From positions 124,001 through 188,000 of the forward strand of contig NZ_FMUH01000007.1 of assembly GCF_900101025.1 (NCBI RefSeq): a stretch of 64,000 nucleotides of DNA, given 5' to 3'. A program made the position numbers and the translations under genes. The DNA comes from Klenkia marina (GTDB lineage: Bacteria; Actinomycetota; Actinomycetes; Mycobacteriales; Geodermatophilaceae). Of the stretch, positions 34,030-40,687 are shown in pieces. Within the stretch, counting starts at the first letter, position 1. Every line of letters starts with the position of its first letter. The notes under the pieces are model-generated. The model worked only from the letters and a program-made list of their open reading frames with translations. It was not told where the DNA came from and did no database searches.

Positions 34030-35415
34030 TCAGGCCGGCGCGAACCGCACGGTGCGGGTGGCCGGGTCGGCCTCGGTCAGCCGCACCCGGACGACGTCCC
34101 CGGGGGTCAGCCGGCCGTCGCAGCGGGCCTGCACGGCGAGGTCGGCGAGCACGACGGTCGAGCGCTTCTCCTCGGCGTCGAGCACCACGGCGTCGAACAC
34201 CTCGCCGACCCGACCGGACAGCATCGTGGCCTCGACCAGGTCGACGACGGCCCGCTCCACCGCGTGGGTGCGCCGGTCGGAGGCGGCCATGAGCGCGGGC
34301 AGCTCCGGCAGGGCGGCCCGCAGCTCGGCCGAGGGCTGCTCCCCCGCGGCCAGCGCCAGGCAGACCTCGGTGCCGAAGCGGTCGACCAGCCGGCGCAGCG
34401 GGGCGGTGACGTGGGCGTACGGCCCGCCGACCCCGCCGTGCCCGGGCTCAGCCGGGGCCTCGCCGTCGAAGGCGGTGTAACCGGCGCCGCGCAGCAACGA
34501 GGTCGCGGCGTCGAGGAAGGCGGCATGCCGGGGCCGGGCCGGGTCGAGGGTCCCGATCACCTCGCCGGGCCCGGCGCCGTCGGGCCACGCGACGCCCAGG
34601 CCGGGGGCCAGCCGCCGCAGGGCCTCGACCGCGCCCGGGTCGGGGGCGGGCAGCGTGCGCAGGATGCCCACCCCGCCCTCGAGCATCAGCCGGGCCGCGC
34701 ACCGGCCGGTCAGCAGCGAGATCTGCGCGTTCCAGCCCTCGACGTCGGACTGGCCACGGAACGCAACGGTCCAGCCGCCGTCCGGACCGGGCTCGACCTC
34801 CTGGGACGGCGTCCCGAGCTCGATCGCACCCCGGTCGCGGGCGCGGGCCTGGAGCAGCCGGCCGATCTCGGGCAGCAGCTCCAGCTCGGCGGGCAGGTCG
34901 GCGCCGACCGCGACGTAGTCCAGCTGGGCACGGCTGCGCACCCGGGCCCGCCGCAGGTCGACCGCGGTGATCTCGCCGGCGGCGTCCAGGTCGATCGTCC
35001 ACAGCGCGGCGGGGCGGAGCTGGTCGGGCAGCAGGCTGGCCGCGCCCTCGCTCAGCTGCGGCGGGTGCAGCGGGGTGCGGCCGTCGGGGCAGTAGACGGT
35101 CTGCCCACGACGACGGGCCTCGGCGTCGACCGCGCTGCCCAGCGGCACGAAGGCGCCGACGTCGGCGATGGCGTAGGAGACGCGGTAGCCGCCGTCCCGT
35201 CGCGCGAGGTGCATCGCCTGGTCGAGGTCGCGCGCGCCCGGCGGGTCGACGGTGACCAGCGGCAGGTCGGTGGCGTCGTGGTCGGGCAACGGGGGCGCGG
35301 CTGCGACGCGGTCGGCCTCGGCCAGGACGTCGGGCGGGAACTCGGCCGGGACCTCGAACTCCGCCCGGACCGCGGCGAAGTCGAGCGGACCGGACACCTT
35401 CAGCACGCGAGCCAC
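34030..35415 (-). CDS. RNB-domain ribonuclease (RNase II/R family, short form)
   Basis: This 461-residue protein is dominated by the RNB exonuclease domain. DPPGARDLDQAMHLARRDGG carries the catalytic Asp cluster, SYAIADVGAFVPLGSAVDAE and QTVYCPDGRTPLHPPQLSEG are the conserved loops, and GPYAHVTAPLRRLVDRFGTE closes the active site. It ends with a possible small OB/S1-like domain. Unlike full RNase R it lacks the N-terminal cold-shock domains. It would degrade RNA 3'-5'. The GTG at 35415 is used. A parS-like site lies 25 bp upstream. Confidence 0.88.
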   Translation of the reverse strand: MARVLKVSGPLDFAAVRAEFEVPAEFPPDVLAEADRVAAAPPLPDHDATDLPLVTVDPPGARDLDQAMHLARRDGGYRVSYAIADVGAFVPLGSAVDAEARRRGQTVYCPDGRTPLHPPQLSEGAASLLPDQLRPAALWTIDLDAAGEITAVDLRRARVRSRAQLDYVAVGADLPAELELLPEIGRLLQARARDRGAIELGTPSQEVEPGPDGGWTVAFRGQSDVEGWNAQISLLTGRCAARLMLEGGVGILRTLPAPDPGAVEALRRLAPGLGVAWPDGAGPGEVIGTLDPARPRHAAFLDAATSLLRGAGYTAFDGEAPAEPGHGGVGGPYAHVTAPLRRLVDRFGTEVCLALAAGEQPSAELRAALPELPALMAASDRRTHAVERAVVDLVEATMLSGRVGEVFDAVVLDAEEKRSTVVLADLAVQARCDGRLTPGDVVRVRLTEADPATRTVRFAPA

Positions 35416-35439
35416 CCCGCCACCGTGGCACACCCGCAC

Positions 35440-35453
35440 GTTCCACGTGGAAC
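35440..35453. promoter_or_regulatory. parS-like centromere site 2
   Basis: GTTCCACGTGGAAC is identical to site 1 at 6026; flanking C and G extend the palindrome to 16 bp. It lies in the 45-bp gap between the ArsR and RNB ribonuclease genes, both on the minus strand. Two identical perfect 14-mers in 64 kb next to the origin region support a ParB-binding role over chance. Confidence 0.75.
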
Positions 35454-35460
35454 GACGACC

Positions 35461-35922
35461 TCAGCGCAGGACGCCGCCCAGGTCCGCCGAGGCCAGCAGC
35501 AGCACGAGCACCGGGACGACGCCCGTGGCCGGCACGCGGTAGCGCCCGCCGCCGTCGGCCTCCACCACACCGGCGCCGGTGAGGGTCGTCAGGTGGTGGT
35601 ACAGCTGCCCGGACGACGACCCGCCCACCGCCTCGACCAGCTCGGCGACGCTGGCCGGACCGCGCAGCAGGTGGCGCACGACCTCCAGCCGGACGGCGTG
35701 CCCGAGCGCCGCGAGCACCCGGACCCCCGCTGCGGGCGGCAGCCCGAGCACTGCGTCTGCGTCGTAGCCGATCTCCCACGCCACCTCGCCGTGCAGCCGC
35801 ACCTGGCCGCCGTAGGTGACGGTGCCCGCGTCGCCGGCACCGCCCGGAGCGGGCGCGCCCTCCAGCGCGGCCACCCGGGCCTCGAGCTCGGCCAGCCGTG
35901 CGGCCAGCTCCTCCGTCGTCAC
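35461..35922 (-). CDS. ArsR-like winged-helix regulator with N-terminal coiled coil
   Basis: This is a 153-residue protein. The first 20 residues form a short coiled coil (EELAARLAELEARVAALEG). A Gly/Ala linker leads to an ArsR-type winged helix: LAALGHAVRLEVVRHLLRGP, VAELVEAVGGSSSGQLYHHL and a wing at EADGGGRYRVP. No metal-binding Cys is seen, so it is probably not a metal sensor. The GTG start is at 35922. The serine-hydrolase gene ends 23 bp upstream on the same strand and may be co-transcribed. Confidence 0.82.
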   Translation of the reverse strand: MTTEELAARLAELEARVAALEGAPAPGGAGDAGTVTYGGQVRLHGEVAWEIGYDADAVLGLPPAAGVRVLAALGHAVRLEVVRHLLRGPASVAELVEAVGGSSSGQLYHHLTTLTGAGVVEADGGGRYRVPATGVVPVLVLLLASADLGGVLR

Positions 35923-35945
35923 GGCACCATGCTCACACCCGTCGA

Positions 35946-37013
35946 TCAGCGCAGCGCGCACTCCAGCTGCGCCCGGGCGTCGGGGTCGGTCATCGCGGCG
36001 AGCAGCACCTGCTGCTGCGGGAGGCCGGAGGTCAGCGCCCCGGCCCACTCGCCGACCGCCATGCCCTCGACGAGGAGCACACCGACGGTGACCTCGCCGT
36101 CGGCGGTGCGCAGGGCGATGGCCTCGGTCAGCACCCCGGGCAGGGAGCCGCCCTTGAACCCCAGCCCGGCGTACCCCTCGGGCGGTCCCTGCCACTCGAG
36201 CTGGGCCCGGGCCGCCGGGAGCGCTCCCGCGCCGATCGCGGCGTGCACCGCCGCGAGACCCTCGGCCGTGCCGGCCACCGAGTCCGCCGCCCAGGTGGTC
36301 TGCGCGGCGGGGTCGGGCAACGGCAGGGCCTGGACGCGGGCAGCCTCGGCGGGGTCGTCGACGTAGCGCTGGGCGGCGGTCTCGGGGTCGACCCCTGGCT
36401 CCAGCACGCGCAGGAGGTCGCCGAGGAAGCTGCCCGTGGGGGCGCCGTCCCAGCCGAGGTCCGCGGCGGTGGCGGCGAGCACCTCGGGACCGAGCAGCTC
36501 GCGGAGCAGGTCGGGGGCGGCGTTGTCGCTCTCCTGCACCATCGCCGAGACGACGTCGGAGACCAGCACCGGCGTGGCCGGGTCCGTCGCCCGGACCCCG
36601 TCGGTGGCGATGCCCAGCCGGGTGAGCGCGGCGACGTGCGCGCCGCCGTCGGTGCCGGGGAGGTACCAGCGCTCCCACCGCCCGACCGGCACGGAGGCGT
36701 CGGGGGCGAGGCGACCGTCCTCGACGAGGGTGGCCCAGGCGGCCAGGTGCACGACCTTGCGGGCCGAGGCGAGCGGCCGGGCCCGGTCGCCGAGGTGCTC
36801 GACCCGATCGCCGTCGTCGAGCACCAGCGAGGCGTCGTCGGGGTGCGCGGCCAGCCAGCCGAGGAAGTCCTCGGGCGTGGTCGTGCCCGGGGTCGGCGAG
36901 GCCGTGCACGCGGTGGGGGTCGGTGACCCGGACGCCGTCGCCTCGGCGGCCGGGGTGGCCGTGCAGGCGGTCATCAGCAGGCCGACGGGCAGGGCGGTGA
37001 GCAGGCGGCGCAT
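35946..37013 (-). CDS. Serine hydrolase lipoprotein (beta-lactamase / D,D-carboxypeptidase fold)
   Basis: This is a 355-residue lipoprotein precursor. The signal ends LLMTAC with Cys near residue 16, followed by a Thr/Pro/Ser-rich spacer. The penicillin-binding fold motifs are present: SxxK in ASARKVVHLA, SDN in VQESDNAAPDLL and KGG in GFKGGSLPG. It would be anchored on the outer face of the membrane and act on peptidoglycan peptides or beta-lactams. No class A Glu166-type signature is recognised, so the enzyme type is open. The ATG at 37013 follows GGGGA. Confidence 0.85.
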   Translation of the reverse strand: MRRLLTALPVGLLMTACTATPAAEATASGSPTPTACTASPTPGTTTPEDFLGWLAAHPDDASLVLDDGDRVEHLGDRARPLASARKVVHLAAWATLVEDGRLAPDASVPVGRWERWYLPGTDGGAHVAALTRLGIATDGVRATDPATPVLVSDVVSAMVQESDNAAPDLLRELLGPEVLAATAADLGWDGAPTGSFLGDLLRVLEPGVDPETAAQRYVDDPAEAARVQALPLPDPAAQTTWAADSVAGTAEGLAAVHAAIGAGALPAARAQLEWQGPPEGYAGLGFKGGSLPGVLTEAIALRTADGEVTVGVLLVEGMAVGEWAGALTSGLPQQQVLLAAMTDPDARAQLECALR

Positions 37014-37027
37014 CGTCTTTCCCCGTT

Positions 37028-37051
37028 CATCCGGAATTACGTACATCCGGA
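37028..37051. promoter_or_regulatory. Repeated CATCCGGA pair in divergent promoter region
   Basis: Two CATCCGGA copies (37028-37035 and 37044-37051) are 16 bp apart start to start and flank an AT-rich centre, ATTACGTA. Because TCCGGA is itself a palindrome, the pair reads as both a direct and an inverted repeat. It lies 15-38 bp before the serine-hydrolase start and could be an operator or overlap its promoter. Confidence 0.3.
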
Positions 37052-37096
37052 GAATGGCAGGACGCGGGCCGGTGCGCCACCGGGTGGACAGAGGCC

Positions 37097-37932
37097 ATGC
37101 CCGAGGGACACATGATCCACGTGGACGCCCGCCGGTTCGCCGAGGCGATGGGTGGCCACGTGGTGCACGCCGAGAGCCCGTTCGGCCCCGCCGCAGGGGC
37201 CCGGCGTGCGCGGAGCGTGCGGTGGGGGGCGGCGGGGTCCTTCTGCTCTTCCTGCGGTTCTCCGGCGACTCACCGCAGTACCTGCACGTGCACCTGGGCC
37301 TCATCGGCGGCTGGACCTGGTGGGACCGCGACCACCAGCAGCTCGCGGGCCGGCCGGTGGTGGAGGCCGACGACAGCAACGTGCGGCTGCGGTTGCGCTC
37401 GGGCCGGGGGGACGCCGAGCGCAGCGCCGAGCTGCGCGGGGCCATCACCTGCACGCTGGTCGACGAGGAGGGCCTGGACTCCGCCGTCGCCGAGCTCGGC
37501 CCCGACCCGCTGCGCGACGACGCCGACCCCGACGTCGCCTGGGCCAAGGTGCGGAAGTCGAGGAAGCCGATCGGGGGCCTGCTGCTCGACCAGGCCGTCA
37601 CCGCCAGCGCCGGGCTGATCTGGCGGGCCGAGGTGCCGTTCCTGGCCGGCGTCGACCCGCACCGCCCCGGCGTCGACGTCACCGAGGACGAGTTCACGAC
37701 GATGTGGTCGGAGATGCGCCGGGTGATGAAGGGCGCCGTCGAGCGCGGCGGCACGGAGATCACCACCGACCCCGAGGACCGGCCGCAGACCGACGGCCAC
37801 GTCAGCCGCGACGACGCCTTCTACGTCTTCCGCCGCGAGGGCGAGGGCTGCCTGCGCTGCGGGACGCCGGTCGAGGTCGCCGAGATGGGGACCCGCAAGG
37901 TCTGGTGGTGCCCAGGGTGTCAGCCCCGCTAG
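37097..37932 (+). pseudogene. nei: Fpg/Nei-family DNA glycosylase gene, disrupted by hairpin repeat R2a
   Basis: The start is intact: MPEGHMIHVDARRFAEAMGG has the catalytic Pro2-Glu3 of Fpg/Nei base-excision glycosylases. The family sequence breaks off at about residue 30 (SPFG). It resumes in another reading frame at 37246 with LFLRFSGDSPQYLHVHLGL and runs to the stop at 37932, ending in a complete zinc finger (CLRCG near 37850, CPGC near 37910). The missing stretch should contain about 23 residues, including the WGKHLF Lys needed by the family. In its place are 59 nt that coincide with repeat R2a. The first frame stays open to 37618 but is unrelated after the break. The gene should not yield an active enzyme. 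Confidence 0.82.
37184..37243. repeat. R2 hairpin repeat, copy a (inside nei)
   Basis: These 60 bp match R2b at 37946 without gaps at about 50 of 60 positions. The ends GGCCCCGCCGC and GCGGCGGGGTC form an 11-bp stem with one G-T pair. It occupies exactly the stretch where the nei reading frame is lost. Confidence 0.68.
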
Positions 37933-37945
37933 GGACGTCGGCGTT

Positions 37946-38005
37946 GGCCCCGTCGCAGGGTTCCGGGGCGCGCGCAGCGTGCCGCGGGGGGCGACGGGGC
38001 CCTTC
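37946..38005. repeat. R2 hairpin repeat, copy b (after nei)
   Basis: This 60-bp element with perfect 11-bp arms (GGCCCCGTCGC, GCGACGGGGCC) starts 14 bp after the nei stop. Relative to copy a, position 8 (T/C) and its pairing partner at position 49 (A/G) change together, keeping the base pair. That compensating change suggests the folded form matters. It may also terminate the nei transcript. Confidence 0.68.
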
Positions 38006-38025
38006 CAGCAGCCCCACTGAGCTCG

Positions 38026-38088
38026 CGCCGAGTGCACGACGGCGGTGGTCTCGGGCCGCCGGAGTCCACCGCAGCAGTGCACTCGGCG
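38026..38088. repeat. R3 hairpin repeat upstream of unknown gene
   Basis: These 63 bp have perfect 12-bp arms (CGCCGAGTGCAC at 38026-38037, GTGCACTCGGCG at 38077-38088) and a second inner stem, GCGGTGG/CCACCGC. The element ends 11 bp before the ATG of the following gene, so it could fold in that gene's leader. The left half shares CGCCGA, GCAC and GCGGTGGTCTCG, at the same spacing, with a sequence at 38955. Confidence 0.65.
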
Positions 38089-38099
38089 ATCATGGCGCC

Positions 38100-38876
38100 A
38101 TGAGCGCGAACGGCCCGGGGGTCTTCGATGACGACCTCACGTGCGACGTCCGGGACACCTACCGGCGCTTGCTGCAGGACCGGGTCCCCGACGACGAGGC
38201 GACCCGGCAGACGATCGCTGGCTGGGCCGACCTCGGGCCGGACGAGGAGCCGCGGCTCTGGCTGGCCCTGGCCGCCACCCAGTCGTCGGTGGGTCGGCTC
38301 GACGACTCGGTCCTCCGCCGCGCGCTCGAGGTCATCGACACCGGTCGGGATCTCGAGTCCTGGAGCGAGCTCGGGGACGAGTGGGTCGTCGCCCGGGCCG
38401 GTGCACTGGCCGATCTCCGCGCTCGGCTGACCGGACCGCAGCCGACCCGGAAGGCGGTGAGGCGCCCGTGGCGCTGGGTCACGGACCTCACCGTGGGAAC
38501 CGTCCTCGCCTGGAGGAGGAGCGACGGCGACGTGGTGGTGCTGCGGGTCGTCCACACCCCGGAGGACCGGTTCACCGGGTCGGTCGGCGTGGTGCTGCAA
38601 CGGCTGGCATGGTCCGGCCCGGATCTGCCTCCGCCCGACCAGCTCGCCTCCCTGCCACCAGGACCGGACGTCGTCCCCCCGGACCCGTACGGAGGAAGGG
38701 GTCAGCCGGGGGCCTGCATTCCGTTCCGGTGGCGGAAGAGCCATGCCGACTGGGCCGACGTCGGCTTCGTGGTCTGCGGCTCCGTCCCCCCTCGCGACGG
38801 CGACGCGGGCGACTGGGAGCTGCACGTCCCGCACATGTGGTGGGAGACGCTCACCTTCCACCTCGACCAGGACTGA
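38100..38876 (+). CDS. Unknown protein, DUF4259-like N-terminus
   Basis: This is a 258-residue cytosolic protein. The N-terminal half (GPGVFDDDLTCDVRDTYRRL, EATRQTIAGWADLGPDEEPR, LWLALAATQSSVGRLDD) recalls small proteins annotated as DUF4259-like, known from many bacteria and of unknown role. The C-terminal half has a strand-rich stretch (TDLTVGTVLAWRRSDGDVVV) and ends in Trp-rich VPHMWWETLTFHLDQD. The ATG at 38100 is the only good start. The gene lies between hairpin repeats R3 and R3', in a stretch that also holds the broken nei gene. Confidence 0.68.
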   Translation: MSANGPGVFDDDLTCDVRDTYRRLLQDRVPDDEATRQTIAGWADLGPDEEPRLWLALAATQSSVGRLDDSVLRRALEVIDTGRDLESWSELGDEWVVARAGALADLRARLTGPQPTRKAVRRPWRWVTDLTVGTVLAWRRSDGDVVVLRVVHTPEDRFTGSVGVVLQRLAWSGPDLPPPDQLASLPPGPDVVPPDPYGGRGQPGACIPFRWRKSHADWADVGFVVCGSVPPRDGDAGDWELHVPHMWWETLTFHLDQD

Positions 38877-38954
38877 GGGCCTCCCCGGCTCGACCTGCCG
38901 ATCCGGTCCCCGCCTTCGGCCCCGCGTGACCGCACGCCGTGCGCCACAGCACCG

Positions 38955-39026
38955 CGCCGACCGCACCCCTGCGGTGGTCTCGAGGCGCCCGGGACAGCTG
39001 CAGGGGTGGATTCGAGTGCACCGCAG
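38955..39026. repeat. R3-related hairpin (R3') downstream of unknown gene
   Basis: The left 30 bp align with R3 (CGCCGA, GCAC, GCGGTGGTCTCG conserved at the same spacing). CTGCGGTG-GT-CTCG (38969-38982) pairs with CGAG-TG-CACCGCAG (39013-39026) to give a 58-nt hairpin with a 2-nt internal mismatch. It ends 5 bp before the stop of the convergent S4 gene and could serve as a terminator for both genes. Confidence 0.55.
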
Positions 39027-39030
39027 CCGG

Positions 39031-39246
39031 TCAGCCGACGCGGAAGTCGCCCAGGCCCTCGATGGTCACGACGTCGCCGGCGCGCAGCTGGCGGCCGCGG
39101 CGGTCCTCGGGCTCCCCGTTGACCTGCACCACGCCGTCGGTCAGCACGTCCTTCACCTGCGCACCCGTCGGGACGGCGTCGACCAGCTTGAGCAGCTGAC
39201 CCAGCCGGATGACGTCCTCGCCGGCACGGAGCTCCACGGTCTGCAT
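39031..39246 (-). CDS. Small S4-domain RNA-binding protein (YbcJ-like)
   Basis: This 71-residue protein consists of one S4 domain: IRLGQLLKLVDAVPTGAQVK, LTDGVVQVNGEPEDRRGRQL and RAGDVVTIEG are the conserved strands and helix of the YbcJ family. It would bind structured RNA, probably ribosomal. The ATG at 39246 gives the usual family length; an in-frame ATG at 39258 would overlap the MOSC gene stop. Either way it is tightly coupled to the MOSC gene (5-bp gap or overlap). Confidence 0.82.
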   Translation of the reverse strand: MQTVELRAGEDVIRLGQLLKLVDAVPTGAQVKDVLTDGVVQVNGEPEDRRGRQLRAGDVVTIEGLGDFRVG

Positions 39247-39251
39247 GCCGC

Positions 39252-39956
39252 TCACCATGCCTGCAGCTCGTCGCCGACCGCGATCCGGCCACCCGTCGAG
39301 GGCATCGCGCCCACCGACAGCATGCCGTCGCGCTCGCGGTGGATGCTCTTGAGCACCCCGGTGTCCCGCCCGACGCCGCCGGGCTGCGGCCGCGTCGTCA
39401 TCACGCAGCGCGGCACGCGGGCCGAGACGTCGAGCACCGTCGTCCCCAACCGCACCCGCTGACCGACCAGCGCGTCCTCGCCCGAGCCCTCGAGCAGCAC
39501 GTTGGCCCGGAACCGGCGCGGCGCCCACGACCCCGTCGACCCGGTCGACAGCAGCGTGATCCGCGAGTTCGCGTTGTCGTGGAAGGCGCCGTCGGCACCG
39601 GAGAACGGGTTCCACCGCGACTCGGTCTCCAGGTCCGCGGGGTTCTCGTACGTGCGCGGTCCGGGGTAGCTGGCCGGCCGCAGCTCGACCGGCCTGCCCA
39701 CCCAGTCCGACAGGACGGCGTCGTCGCTGGTCACCGTGCCGTCGGGCAGCACGACGTCCGGCCGGCCGCCCGTCGTGCGGGCCGCGGCGAACAGCAGGTC
39801 GGGCACCCGCCGGGCGGTCAGCCCGAACCCGGTCGCGGTGTCGAACAGCGCCCAGGCCCGGTCGCCGACGATCCCCTCGGCGCCGACCTCGACGGCGTCG
39901 CACCGCTCCCCCTGCAACGACTTGACCGGGTAGCGCCACAGCTCGATGACCTGCAT
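39252..39956 (-). CDS. MOSC-domain protein
   Basis: This 234-residue protein combines a short MOSC N-terminal beta-barrel domain (VIELWRYPVKSLQGERCDAV) with a MOSC domain. RRFRANVLLEG, ARVPRCVMTTRPQPG (the conserved Cys that carries sulfur or contacts the molybdenum cofactor) and TGVLKSIHRERDGM follow the family pattern. It is likely a molybdenum-cofactor-dependent reductase or sulfur-carrier enzyme of the YcbX/mARC branch, without the ferredoxin domain of YcbX. The ATG start is at 39956. Confidence 0.87.
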   Translation of the reverse strand: MQVIELWRYPVKSLQGERCDAVEVGAEGIVGDRAWALFDTATGFGLTARRVPDLLFAAARTTGGRPDVVLPDGTVTSDDAVLSDWVGRPVELRPASYPGPRTYENPADLETESRWNPFSGADGAFHDNANSRITLLSTGSTGSWAPRRFRANVLLEGSGEDALVGQRVRLGTTVLDVSARVPRCVMTTRPQPGGVGRDTGVLKSIHRERDGMLSVGAMPSTGGRIAVGDELQAW

Positions 39957-40042
39957 GCCAGCAGTGTGCCGCGCCGCAGATCCCCCCGCGGCCGCCGGCG
40001 CCGTGCGAACCTGGGCCGCCTTCGAGACCAGGAGTGGACGAG

Positions 40043-40687
40043 ATGACCGACGGCGAGGACCTCCCCGGGCCCCGCAGCGTGCTCGACGTGCACGTGCCCG
40101 ACCGCGACGACCTGCTCATCTCCTTCGTCCCCGAGGAGCAGCCCGACGACGGCGTCCTGGTCGTGACCGTGGCCCAGGACCGCACCGGGCGCCGCATCCG
40201 CGTGCCGGTCGGCGACACCGTGGAGCTCATCTGGTCCAGCCGCCGCGGACCCCGTGCCCGCAGCGCCCGGGTGGTCGAGGTCGTCACCACCGGCGAGCCC
40301 GTGTGGCGCCTGGAGCCCCTGGGCACGGTGCGCGACGGCCAGCGCCGGGGCGCCGTGCGCGCCGAGGTGGGCCTGCCCGTGACGCTGGTCGACGGCAGCC
40401 GGACGGCGGCCGGCACCAGCCTCGACCTCAGCGAGACCGGGGTGCGGGGGCGCTGGCCGCTGGAGTCCGGGTGGCCGGCGGTGGGCGACGAGGTCGTGCT
40501 GACGGTCGTGCTGTCCGAGGCCCGCACCCTCACCGGCCCGGCCCGGGTGCGCCGGGCCTACCCGACCACCGACGGACGGGTCGAGGCGTCGCTGGAGTTC
40601 GTGGGCTGGCCCGAGAAGGCGCAGGACCAGCTGCGCGGTCGCGTGTTCGAGCGCCTGCGGCAGCTGGCCCGGCGCGGCGACCTCTAG
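40043..40687 (+). CDS. PilZ-domain protein, likely c-di-GMP effector
   Basis: This is a 214-residue protein. The N-terminal half is a YcgR-N-like strand-rich domain (DLLISFVPEEQPDDGVLVVT). The C-terminal half is a PilZ domain with both c-di-GMP motifs: RxxxR in QRRGAVRAEV and DxSxxG in LDLSETGVRG. It would change conformation on binding c-di-GMP; its partner is unknown. The ATG at 40043 has AGGAG about 9 nt upstream, better placed than the GTG at 40034. It converges on the hydrolase-mutarotase gene, and the stops overlap by 2 bp. Confidence 0.85.
   Translation: MTDGEDLPGPRSVLDVHVPDRDDLLISFVPEEQPDDGVLVVTVAQDRTGRRIRVPVGDTVELIWSSRRGPRARSARVVEVVTTGEPVWRLEPLGTVRDGQRRGAVRAEVGLPVTLVDGSRTAAGTSLDLSETGVRGRWPLESGWPAVGDEVVLTVVLSEARTLTGPARVRRAYPTTDGRVEASLEFVGWPEKAQDQLRGRVFERLRQLARRGDL

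Noticed and set aside
37119-37134. ATCCACGTGGAC in nei as a parS site
   Set aside because: It differs from GTTCCACGTGGAAC at three positions and is explained by the IHVDA codons of the gene.
37097-37618. Programmed frameshifting to rescue the nei gene
   Set aside because: The lost segment includes the conserved Lys region and is replaced by repeat-like DNA, so a simple shift would not restore the protein. No slippery site is seen.
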